Shown here: positions 1-10,300 of the stretch, in pieces
Numbering within the stretch: the first letter of the stretch is position 1
How the letters are laid out: each line of letters starts with the position of its first letter
Source of the DNA: Leguminivora glycinivorella
Lineage: Eukaryota > Arthropoda > Insecta > Lepidoptera > Tortricidae
Length of the DNA: 64,000 nt
Direction: 5' to 3'
Assembly (NCBI RefSeq): GCF_023078275.1
Contig: NC_062981.1
Span: 17,972,846-18,036,845, forward strand
Made by a program: the position numbers and the translations under genes
Notes under the pieces: model-generated
Seen by the model: only the letters and a program-made list of their open reading frames with translations
Told to the model about the DNA's origin: nothing
Databases searched by the model: none

Positions 1-767
1 AATGTCAGATTCCAAATCGGTCATTAATTTTTAAATCAGCACACCCGAAAACCTATACTCGTGGTATATGCACTTGAAATGTGAAAGTGAAAATGCTAGA
101 ATGACATGTAAACCACGAAGTTGTATAGTCATATTGTTCATTAGTATTGGTGACCACCATCTGGCTCCATCATCAGACCCTGAGCACCACCTTGAAGTAA
201 TTAGAATTGTATTTGTCTTATTTTATCATCATATTAATATATACTTTACTCTAATACTTATCATATAACAAAAGCAAATATTTGGGATGGGGTCTACTTT
301 TATAATTATTACTTTAATTTTTTAAATAAATTTTAACATAATTGATATTATTTCGCGCTATATTCTCGTATTTTCGTACAAAATAATGTTTATTAGAAAC
401 CAAAAGTTTATATCGAGATAGTAGATTGTGGTTGTTATCAAAATTCCATAGAAAGGATCAAGATTGTTTTGTCCATTATTGTAGTGCGAGCGAGTGATAA
501 GACGTGCTAGAAAGGGTCGGCATATGGGGCTCGCGCGGCGGGTAAAATACCTAATTTCGCCCGACGCCGAAATGTTATAACGCTCTTAATGATTTGAGTT
601 CCGCCCGCGAATGATATTTATTTAAACACGTTTTTATTGATACGATCCCTACAATTTTTGGTATTGAGTACGAAAATTTTGTTAAGCCCTAAAACCGTTT
701 TAATCGGAATCGTTTATTCAGAAGTCACTCGATCGTACTTGACACTCGTATAAATAAGCTACAAGAC
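1..767. other. AT-rich intergenic DNA
   Basis: No coding exon with splice support was recognised. A short GC-richer patch lies near 490-600. A fragment around 150-195 shares the wording 'catcatcagaccctga' with the SINE/RTE-like repeat near 8365, so part of it may be a decayed copy of that family. Confidence 0.4.
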
Positions 768-875
768 ATTTTTTTGTGGCGCCATCTATGTGTGGTGTAG
801 TGTATGCGCGTTCTTAGGCGGTCGCATTTTAATGTATAGGATGGTATGATCTTCTTATATTTAATCTATGATAAA
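768..875 (+). repeat. Interspersed repeat shared with 18575-18690
   Basis: The stretch from 'gtggcgccatctatg' to 'cttatatttaatctatg' recurs in inverted orientation at 18575-18690, and its last part recurs at about 19048-19092. Here it stands alone, without the GTCT element that these pieces flank near 18.8 kb. Confidence 0.6.
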
Positions 876-1689
876 ATTAAACATTTTGCCAAAAAGCGCC
901 TGTTTAATTTTGATAAAGAGCCCATCTAGCGACTAAAGCGGGAACTAACAAGACGTAACGCGTGGGGAAAGCTTAGCAAACGTGGAGTTTGCTCCTACAA
1001 GCTTCCAAGTAGCATGTAAAGTATGATTGATAGTTCCTGTGTTCCCTCATAGATGTCGTTTAAATAAAAGTGTTCACCAGTGTTGCTAATCATTGTTAGG
1101 GGTGTTTTATTTTCTGATAGAATTGTTATAAAAAAACAATGGCCCTGGTTTGGCTAATGCATCCTCTGTAATGTAACTACATTATACCAAGTTATACATA
1201 CACAGCCGTACTATAATTATTCTTTTAAATGAATTATTTCATTGAATGACGAAACTTTTTGTAGCAATCTGTATTTAATTTTTTTTCTTATTTATTTAAC
1301 CTTATTGCATAAAAGAAAAAAACTTGAGATGCGAACGGCGAACTTAATGGTATGAGGCATTCTCTACCAGTCATTGTTTGGGCAGAAAAGGAAGAGTTTT
1401 CTTCATATTATAATTTTTGAAGTTATTTTTTGTAAGGATCAAATCACAAGTGGGTAGGAAAGGAACATTCCGGTCCTAACATATTTATATATTAGTATAG
1501 TATCACGATTGTATTGTACTTTTATTTTTTAACATAATAATACCTGCTTTTGAAAAGTGGGGCATGCTGTCGGCGGGTGGGAAAAATAAGTAGCACAGAG
1601 AATGTCACAAACGAGGAAGTCTTAAACAGAGTAAAAGAAAAGAGATGTATTTTTAAAACTGTTGAATGCAGAAGAGACACCTATTACGA
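876..1689. other. AT-rich intergenic DNA, no gene seen
   Basis: No recognisable coding, RNA or repeat structure beyond low-complexity A/T runs. Confidence 0.35.
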
Positions 1690-1890
1690 CATGACGAATT
1701 CATCACTATCATCATAGAAGGAAGACGAAAGAGGAGAAAGCCAAGGAGTGCATACATGGGCCAAGTGAAAGAAAAGGTGATTGTCCTATCGTATCAATCA
1801 GGCTGTCAAAAAAAACCAGGAAAGACATAGATGGAGATTGCTTCACCAACAAGAGCCCAGCTCTTAAATTTATAATGATGAAATACCTTC
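1690..1890 (+). mobile_element. LINE 3'-end relic
   Basis: A broken + strand reading resembles the basic C-terminal tail of RTE-like LINE proteins: a K/R-rich 'RGKPR'-type start, then 'VKEKV', then a region matching 'LLHRQEHSS'. A second relic of the same tail lies at 37780-37885. It contains stops and is not functional. The assignment rests on protein wording recognised by eye. Confidence 0.5.
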
Positions 1891-2224
1891 TATACCTAGT
1901 TCTAACCTTTACCAACGCCCTTGAGCTTCGCCGCATATTTTGACACGACCATTATCAATAAAAGGCCTTTCTGATTCATAGATAGCAAAGCTTTTATGTT
2001 AATGGAGCAGCTACTGCCTACGTGATAATATAGTACCGCCAACATCAAATATATGAATACAGCCAAAGTGGCAAAATATTTTATACACAACTTTAAAGTA
2101 CAATACTTGCCTGTACTGCCAAGGTCTTAAATATAGATACCGACAAAGTGCCAAAAATATGTATCCACAACCATACCGTACCTATCTCTACACCTTATAT
2201 ATTACAACCTAACCAGAATTAAAT
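1891..2224. repeat. Degenerate duplicated AT-rich segment
   Basis: Two imperfect copies of a 'tgccaaagtg-gcaaaaatatgtatacacaac' type phrase occur at about 2034-2092 and 2112-2173. The rest is AT-rich with no gene. Confidence 0.4.
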
Positions 2225-2410
2225 TAAAATAAAAAAAAAAAACCCCGACATAATGGACTGATTTTCATGAAACATGGCTAAGAACACTCCCGACTAGCTT
2301 AGCTTTCATACAAAAAAAAGAAATCTAAATCGGTTCATCCGTTCGGGAGCTACGATGCCACAGATAGACACACACACAGACAGACAGATACGTCAAACTT
2401 ATGACACCCC
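2225..2410 (-). repeat. GTCT-microsatellite repeat family, minus copy
   Basis: On the minus strand this reads as the same element seen at 18790, 28497, 45194 and 52210: an ACGGGG-type start, a GTCT/GTGT run, 'catcgtagctcccgaac', 'tgaaccgatttagat', 'gctgagttagtcgggagtg', then 'catgtttcatgaaaatc'. This copy is diverged. Confidence 0.7.
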
Positions 2411-2570
2411 ATTCCCCGCCGCGTCTGTCTGTATGGTACGGTGACACACAGGTGTGTGATCGCGATATAAACTCAAAAAGTACTGAACGGATTTTCATGC
2501 GGTTTTCACCTATGAATAGACTGATTCTTGAGGAAGATTTAGGTATATAATTTGTAGAGATTTTGTTTCA
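2411..2570 (+). repeat. RTE-like repeat tail
   Basis: Contains 'actgaacggattttcatgcg' followed by 'ttcttgaggaagatttag', wording I recognise from abundant lepidopteran RTE-derived repeats. It directly abuts the GTCT-family copy. Confidence 0.45.
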
Positions 2571-3109
2571 ATTGGTTGAAATATGACGATATTTCCTAAT
2601 CGAGTCGGACAAAATCCCACTGCTGGCTGCTTTAATCGAAAACGCTGCCCAAACCGTTTGAGCTATATCAAAACAATGTATAGCAAAATTGTATCTCTCT
2701 AATAGTTCTACAAAAAAGTCCACGATGGCATTATGTCTATCTTTTACGGATAACTTACTATAAACATTTTTATGATAATCCCCGTACGTAGCCGGGGTGG
2801 GTCGATAGTAAGGAATACGGAAGTGTATTATATTTTTGACACTTTGTTCGCATCTATATGTAATGCCCACAGAACACCCCACTAGAAGCCTACTGCAAGC
2901 GATATTGTTCGAGACGCAAATCACCAATCCTTGCGGGGTGAGGCGGGCGCGCACGGTGCTGCCATTGGTCGTTTCAAATAATGGCGCGCCTTTACGATTA
3001 GCAGTAGTGATGGGAATGGGACATGTCTATTATAAACAATGGTACCGGTACTAGTACTGTGGTGAATTTGTTTTGCAACAAATTATAATATTATAATTAA
3101 ATTATAATA
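2571..3109. other. Unrecognised DNA with GC-rich patch
   Basis: A minus-strand open frame of 128 codons crosses this stretch but matches nothing I know. The GC-rich patch at about 2890-3000 ('caaatcaccaatccttgcgg', then 'attggtcg') is clearly related to 36395-36510, so it belongs to an interspersed repeat. Confidence 0.4.
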
Positions 3110-3270
3110 AGGCCTAGTTACCCTTCGGGTTGGAAGGTCAAATGGCAGTCGCTTTCATAAAACTAGTGCCTACGCCAAATCTTGGGATTAGTTTCCAAAG
3201 CGGACCCCAGGCTCCCATGAGCCGTGGCGAATGCCGATGCCGGGATAACGCAAGGAGGATGATGATTGTG
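3110..3270 (+). mobile_element. LINE 3' tail relic
   Basis: Contains 'tacccttcgggttggaaggt', 'ggcagtcgctttcataaaac', 'gcggaccccaggctcccatg' and 'cgatgccgggataacgcaag', ending in a GAT-rich tail. This is the 3' UTR wording of a LINE family common in moths. Confidence 0.6.
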
Positions 3271-3572
3271 ATAGCACCTCAATAAAAATCATTCTAGTAA
3301 CTAATAACTAAACTGTGCATTTTTACTTACGTTTACTAAGTTAAATTACCAACTAAATATTCTAAACTAATCAATCAACTAAATAACACTACAGACTCTA
3401 CAGATTCTAGATAATTATTCACAATTACAAATCTGCTTTCTTTTATATTTCATAAAATGGTAGCACATGGTACGAACGGTAGTACGAAGTTCCCGCAACA
3501 GACATAAACTAACATGGCCCCATCCCTAGTCGTTTACGTGAAAGGGATAGCATATCGCATTGTTAACTAGGC

Positions 3573-4317
3573 AAAAAGGGATGGACGCGCCTCGGCGCCG
3601 CTCAGTACAACCATATTGACCAGTATAAATGAACTCCGCGGATAATAAACAATATTCAACAAAATAATTAATTTGACTTAACTGTCGAATGTTATTCCAT
3701 CTTTTTTATATGTAGAAGTGTTAGAAGACTTGCCACACCACTTTATGCTGCAAAAGACCATTGTTTGCAACCAAATTTGATTATTTAAGATTTTTTCCCG
3801 AGCGGACACGAACACTGTTAGCGGGTCGTATACTTGGGCGCTACTGATCGGTGTCGCACGCGTTCAAACTTTTATAAACCTGATTTGTCGTATGCCGTAT
3901 GTCGTATGCTTGGTGACCGCGAGTCGCCCTGTAAGGGCCGTCTTGTTGTATTGGTCTGTGGTAATGCCTCACCATTAAATGTAATAAAGTCTTGTATACA
4001 TCTATTTGGCACTTCAGACGTATCTATATTTTGATTGCTGACGTATCACCTTTTTGATAACATTATTTAACCATGAAAAATTAGACTTTATTTCAATAGA
4101 ATTAAGGTCATATAGAAGTGCAAAATAATAATGGATATGCTGTATTAATCTGAAGTGCCTGAAATGATAGGCAGTACAGAAAGCTGAGTATAGTGCATTG
4201 GTTTAGTGCTTTCAGTCAATTTAATATTAAATTATATTTATTTAGTATGGCTCTTTCCAATTTACGAGTAAACGAACACGATCTCCGCTTTTATTATTAA
4301 ATTAAACTTAATCTTGT
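3573..4317 (+). repeat. 745-bp direct repeat, left copy (LINE target duplication)
   Basis: This segment recurs at 6129-6873 at a constant offset of 2556 bp with no difference noticed by eye. It ends exactly where the LINE coding sequence begins, and the right copy begins in the A-rich LINE tail. No gene is recognised in it. Part of it (about 3790-3960) is related to 36710-36840, so the duplicated target is itself repeat-derived. Confidence 0.85.
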
Positions 4318-6128
4318 CGTAAGATCATCAGAATGTCTTAATAATATATCCTTGAACATCGACACGATTAATAAAAAACTGAAATATCTTGATACAGCCA
4401 AAGGAGCAGGTCCAGACGGTATCCCTCCATTCTTCATATCTAATTGTGCACAAACATTATCCTATCCGCTATACATAATCTTTCGTGCATCGCTTCTTGC
4501 TGGCATTTTTCCTGATATATGGAAAAGGGCTAAAGTGATCCCAATATATAAGGCTGATAATGTTAGCGTAGTAAACAATTATAGACCGATATCCATACTT
4601 AGCACTTTTGCCAAAATTTTCGAATCGCTTATCTGTCCTTTTCTACAATGTCACTTTAAACAATATTTAACCCAACATCAACATGGTTTCGTCCCAGCAC
4701 GGTCAACTACCACCAATCTGGCATCATTTACCGAGTTCATCACTAAAACTGTTGATATTAACAAGCAGATCGATGTTATTTACACCGACTTTAGTAAAGC
4801 TTTTGACCGAGTTTCTCATTCAGTCTTGATTAAAAAGCTTTCTTCTTACGGTATCGCCGATCCCCTCCTAAAATGGATTGACTCATATCTCGACAATCGT
4901 TCATTTTACGTAGTTATTAATGGTTTTTCCTCTCAGACTTATAATATCCCCTCAGGTGTCCCACAGGGCTCCCACCTTGGTCCAATATTGTTTAATATAT
5001 TTATAAATGACTTGCCCGATCATCTTCATCACTCCACTCCTTTTATGTATGCAGACGACCTCAAATTCGCCAGAGTTGTTACGTGTCCCTCAGATGTAGC
5101 TCTTCTCCAGGACGACATTGACCGTCTATGATATGATATGTCTCTTAACGCCAAAAAGTGCTCTTCTATTAGTTTTACTCGTAAGATCAATACCGTTTCC
5201 TCATCTTACCAGATTGCTGGCGAATTTCTTCCCAAAGTGCACACCATGCGTGATCTTGGAATCGTTTTTGACACAAAATTGACATTTGTTCCTCACATTG
5301 ATGCAATGATAAAAAAAGCCTCAGGTATGTTAGGATTTATTATAAGAAACGGCAAGGTATTTCGAAGGACACAAACCAAAAAGCTACTATATTATAGTCT
5401 CGTACGCAGTCACATTGAGTATGGCAGTGTCATCTGGCGACCACATTATGCAACGCATTGTCTTCGGATTGAAAGATTGCAAAAAAGATTCATGTGGCAC
5501 TTGGCTAAATCAATAGGTCGGGCGAAAAGATCTTTCTCCTATAAGGATAGGTTAAAACATTTTAAAATGTTATCTCTTGAAAACCGCAGAGATTTTCTGG
5601 ATTTGAAGTTTCTTTCTAAGCTAATAAAAAATAGTATTGACTGTCCACAACTCTTGAGCAGTTTCCGATTCTCAGTGCCTAGAAGAATCCCGCGTTTTGC
5701 TATTAAACCGATGTCTCGCCCCCAGCGTCGTACTGTCTTAGGTTCAAATTCTCCAGTATCCCGTTTGAGTAATTTACTAAATAAATACAGTAACATGTTT
5801 GATATTCACTTTGATTCCCCGACCAAAATTCGAAATTTGTTCACTAGTTAATTTTATTTTATAGTTTATTTAGTTCTTTAGTTTTAATTCCATATTTAGA
5901 TGCCTAGATTTAAGCAGATAACTTCAAGGTTGCGCTTTGCTCCTTTTTCAATAGAAATAAGGTGATCAAATGTGTCAGCTATTTATAGACTTAATTAGTT
6001 TAAATATTTGCATGTTGTGTTTACCTGTAATAAGTTATACATTAAGCATGTATTTAATTTTAGTATAAACTACATAAGATTCATTGTAATAACTGTTGGT
6101 AAACCTTTAAATAAATAAATAAATAAAT
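4318..6128 (+). mobile_element. 5'-truncated Jockey/CR1-like LINE
   Basis: A non-LTR retrotransposon fragment of about 1.81 kb. Its 5' end falls inside the reverse-transcriptase frame, which is already open at the junction. After the RT frame comes a short 3' UTR and a (TAAA)n tail. It sits precisely between two 745-bp direct repeats. Truncation at the 5' end and a short-repeat tail are what target-primed reverse transcription leaves. The length of the flanking repeat is far beyond the usual 5-20 bp target duplication. The clade (Jockey versus CR1-like) is inferred from motif style only. Confidence 0.85.
4319..5851 (+). pseudogene. LINE reverse transcriptase, truncated, one in-frame stop
   Basis: One reading frame, interrupted by a TGA at 5129-5131, encodes an RT domain. 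In order it shows 'NYRPISILST', 'HGFVPARST', the metal-binding 'YTDFSKAFDRV', 'SGVPQGSHLGPILFNIF' and the catalytic 'FMYADDLKF'. After the stop the frame resumes with 'SLNAKKC' and the C-terminal region including 'LLYYSLVRSHIEYGSVIW'. The endonuclease domain expected upstream is absent because of the 5' truncation. The frame has one stop and no frameshift. Together with the near-identical flanking repeats this suggests a recent, dead-on-arrival insertion. Confidence 0.9.
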
Positions 6129-6873
6129 AAAAAGGGATGGACGCGCCTCGGCGCCGCTCAGTACAACCATATTGACCAGTATAAATGAACTCCGCGGATA
6201 ATAAACAATATTCAACAAAATAATTAATTTGACTTAACTGTCGAATGTTATTCCATCTTTTTTATATGTAGAAGTGTTAGAAGACTTGCCACACCACTTT
6301 ATGCTGCAAAAGACCATTGTTTGCAACCAAATTTGATTATTTAAGATTTTTTCCCGAGCGGACACGAACACTGTTAGCGGGTCGTATACTTGGGCGCTAC
6401 TGATCGGTGTCGCACGCGTTCAAACTTTTATAAACCTGATTTGTCGTATGCCGTATGTCGTATGCTTGGTGACCGCGAGTCGCCCTGTAAGGGCCGTCTT
6501 GTTGTATTGGTCTGTGGTAATGCCTCACCATTAAATGTAATAAAGTCTTGTATACATCTATTTGGCACTTCAGACGTATCTATATTTTGATTGCTGACGT
6601 ATCACCTTTTTGATAACATTATTTAACCATGAAAAATTAGACTTTATTTCAATAGAATTAAGGTCATATAGAAGTGCAAAATAATAATGGATATGCTGTA
6701 TTAATCTGAAGTGCCTGAAATGATAGGCAGTACAGAAAGCTGAGTATAGTGCATTGGTTTAGTGCTTTCAGTCAATTTAATATTAAATTATATTTATTTA
6801 GTATGGCTCTTTCCAATTTACGAGTAAACGAACACGATCTCCGCTTTTATTATTAAATTAAACTTAATCTTGT
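6129..6873 (+). repeat. 745-bp direct repeat, right copy
   Basis: Right partner of 3573-4317. Its first five bases are As and cannot be separated from the A-rich LINE tail, so the true left edge is uncertain by a few bases. The right edge is sharp: the two copies diverge at 4318 versus 6874. Confidence 0.85.
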
Positions 6874-7309
6874 AAGGGAGCGACAAATTGACGTGATTTT
6901 TTAAGTGGAGATAGTTGAAGGGATGGAGAAACTATGACAAAGGCTACTTTTTGTCTCTTTCTGACACGTGCGAAGCCGTTTATATTAACCCGACGTTTCG
7001 GACATGACATTACTTCCGTGGTGACTGGTGTAGATTTTTATGTCTCTTTTGTAATTAAATTAATCTTCATTATCAATTTCTATTAGGACTTTTTGAGCAT
7101 GTTGTAATAATATATATATATATATTTATTCTGTGCTTAAAAAGTGGCAAATCCATTCTGTTTTCTATTCGATGTTTTGTGGCTTTTGCAGATTTAAAGA
7201 AAATGTGTTTTTAGAGAAATTAAAAATCAGGAAAGTTCAGTTAAAAATAAAAATAAAGGTACCTATACATTTTAGTGTTTTGTTTAAAACTGAATAATGA
7301 AAGTCAATA

Positions 7310-10300
7310 ATGATGTGTGGAATGGAAAATAACTTAAGTTTGTCTGAAAAGATGCTGGATTATGACGAATTAGCGGCTAAAACTAATTGGAGCTATGACT
7401 ACCTTTTAGAAGTAAGTAGCTTGTTTTAAAATTTAAATATTGGTCTTGTTAGTAAGGTTGTATACGTAGCTGGTATTGAGACAGCGTAATTTTCAAGCTA
7501 CGTAAGTAACTAGGTATTTCCAAAAATAGCAACTTACATTTTACAATATAAGTGACTAAAGTGACTGCCTAAAAAACCTAAACCTAAAAAATCACTTTGT
7601 AAGTAGAATAACAAAAAATAAAACCGCCTTCAAAAATAAGCGCGTTACAAAACACGGAGAAACTAAAAAGCCAAAAATAATAAACCTTTCAATTCAGATT
7701 TCTTATCGTATTGCAATAAGCTAAACATCCAAATTATAAACAAATCAATTATTTTTGTAGTCGGTACCAGACCTGTTCGTCGCCTTGCTATTGCCTGTTT
7801 GACCCACCCAACCATACACAGGCTGGTACCGACTCCAAAAATAATTGAATTGTTTATAATTTGGATGTTTAGCTTATTGCAATACGATAAGAAATCTGAA
7901 TTGAAAGGTTTATTATTTTTGGCTTTTTAGTTTCTCCGTGTTTTGTAACGCGCTTATTTTTGAAGGCGGTTTTATTTTTTGTTAAAAAGTTTATTTATTT
8001 GTTGATTTTTAGTGGTTCCTAGTGATATTATATGTATCAGTCCGAATACATGTACAGTAGTGAAAGAATTATCCTTTAACTCCTAACCATTGAGGAGTTG
8101 ACCTTCCATCATCAGCTCAGTTGATTTTTAGTGGTTCCTAGTGATATTATATGTATCAGTCCGAATACATGTACAGTAGTGAAATAATTATCCTTAAACT
8201 CCTAACCATTGAGGAGTTGACCTTCCATCATCAGCTCAGCCACATAAAATTATTACCATCAGACGTAAATACTGGTGTACCTTTGAAAAATATACTAAAA
8301 ACATTACATGTGCCTATAACATTTGAAGAGTTCCCTCGATTTCTCCAGGATCCCATCATCAGACCCTGACTTGGTGCCAATGGGACCATCTCGGGGTTAT
8401 ACCGGTTCGATCAAAAAAAAAATTTTGAAAATCGGTCCACGATTCTCGGAGATATCGAGTAACATACATACAAAAAAATAATAAAAAAAAAAACATTCAG
8501 TCGAATTGAGAACCTCCTCCTTTTTTGAAGTCGGTTAAAAAGCGCACAGTATATTTTCTGTGGAATTCCAATTCTTCACAACAGATGTGGTGGATGAGAA
8601 TCTAAGTCATTAAGTATTAAAATCTATCTAATTTATTTGTAAAGCGCTAAAGTCGCTATAATTTCTACACAATATTACGATGCAAATTGCAACGTTTTGT
8701 GTGAGTTATTATTAAAGTTTACACATATTTCCAGGCCAATGTTTTTAAGTAAAAATGTTCGGACAATACACATCGCACTTTAGACATACATTCACCATTT
8801 TTTTTTTGTTTATTTACAGATAGACACATCACAGTTCCCGTTCCCGAACACACTATGGCACGTAAAACCCCCAAAAGAAATAGCGTTAAAGACAACTCTG
8901 ATGCTAGCCATCGGCATACATGGAATCTTTCTCAACTCCGTGATACTGATCACTCTAGCCAAGAACCGTTGGTTATGGACAGCGAGCAACTATCTCATTG
9001 GAAACTTGGCTATGACTGATCTGCTGACACTGTTGTTTTGTCCTTGGTTCATGTTGGTCAGGGACTTTTACCAGAACTATGTTTTGAAAAACTTCGGCTG
9101 CCGTTTTGAGGGGTTTATGCAAGGTACTTTTTTCACCTTACTCATATTATACAATAGTGATGTAATTTGAAACTCAGTCTACAAATTTAAATCTTGTAAA
9201 ACACATAACGTTATGTGTTTTACAAGATTTTCGGTATTCAACTGCAGATCGTGTCAATGTTTTAATTGAGACATTTAAAAATGTAAATAAATATCTATTG
9301 AAGTGATTGCACTTCAAAAGTAGCCAATGTAATATTTAAAGTTACTTTACTAAATATTCCCTAAATTTCTTCTGTTTAAGCAACAATGTTGTTAGCTGCA
9401 GTAGGAGCTGTGATGCTTGTCTGCTACGACAGAATGGCTGCAGCAGCGTTAACAGCAGATGCGAGGGTCACGAAGGCAGCTGCGCCGAAACTGATCATCA
9501 TCAGCTGGGTTGCAGCTATCTTGTTGTCACTACCTTGGATCATAAAGAGGGAATATGTGGTAAGCTAGCTATTGAAAATGTAAAAGCCAAAAATCGAAAA
9601 AAATGGGTTTTACATTGCAAAGAGCAAACTCAGCAGAACATCTGCGCAACATTTTTGAGGCACTACATACTTGAGATTTTTATTATTCAGAGCCTCTTGT
9701 ATATTATTATTAAATACTAATGGAACAACAAATTGACCAAATAGGCTTTTGATATTTTGGGTTTATAAAATTACCTGTAAAATTATTTTAACTCAGAAAC
9801 ACAAATCATAGATATCGTTCTATCAGCCTTAGGATTTGAACATATTGCAGAATTTATATTAAATTAAATGTTTAAGGAGCGCCAGTGGCTGGATCACCTT
9901 GAGACGTATTGCGTAGAAGATGTCCAGTTCCTTGGTATCTATTGGCACTTCACCCTCAGCATGCTAGTGTGGATCCCTTTAGGAGTCATGGTTTTAACAG
10001 TCAGTACCTATTTATATTTACCATCATTGCGTCTTTTGAAACTGATTATATTCTATCCTGACAAGCATACGACCCGCCTGATGCTAAGAAGTTTTCGTGG
10101 CCTATGAAAAAATGCAACTCCAACCTGTGTTGTGAAACTTGTTATCTAGTAGGGCTACCACATGATTGTCGCGAGAATATGTCGCATCGAGATAGACTGC
10201 TCGTCCTTATGTCATTAATACAATAAGACAAAGACGTGTCATCTCTCGGCTCTCATGTGCTAGCCTTACATGTACACATTGCCAACCCATTGAAATTCAC

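Noticed and set aside
2568..2954. 128-codon minus-strand open frame
   Set aside because: Crosses the border of a repeat tail and a GC-rich repeat patch; no domain, no splice support. Could not be assigned.
3834..6590. Identical 66-codon open frames at 3834 and 6390
   Set aside because: They are the same frame in the two copies of the 745-bp direct repeat; no domain, signal or splice context, so identity reflects recent duplication and not protein conservation.
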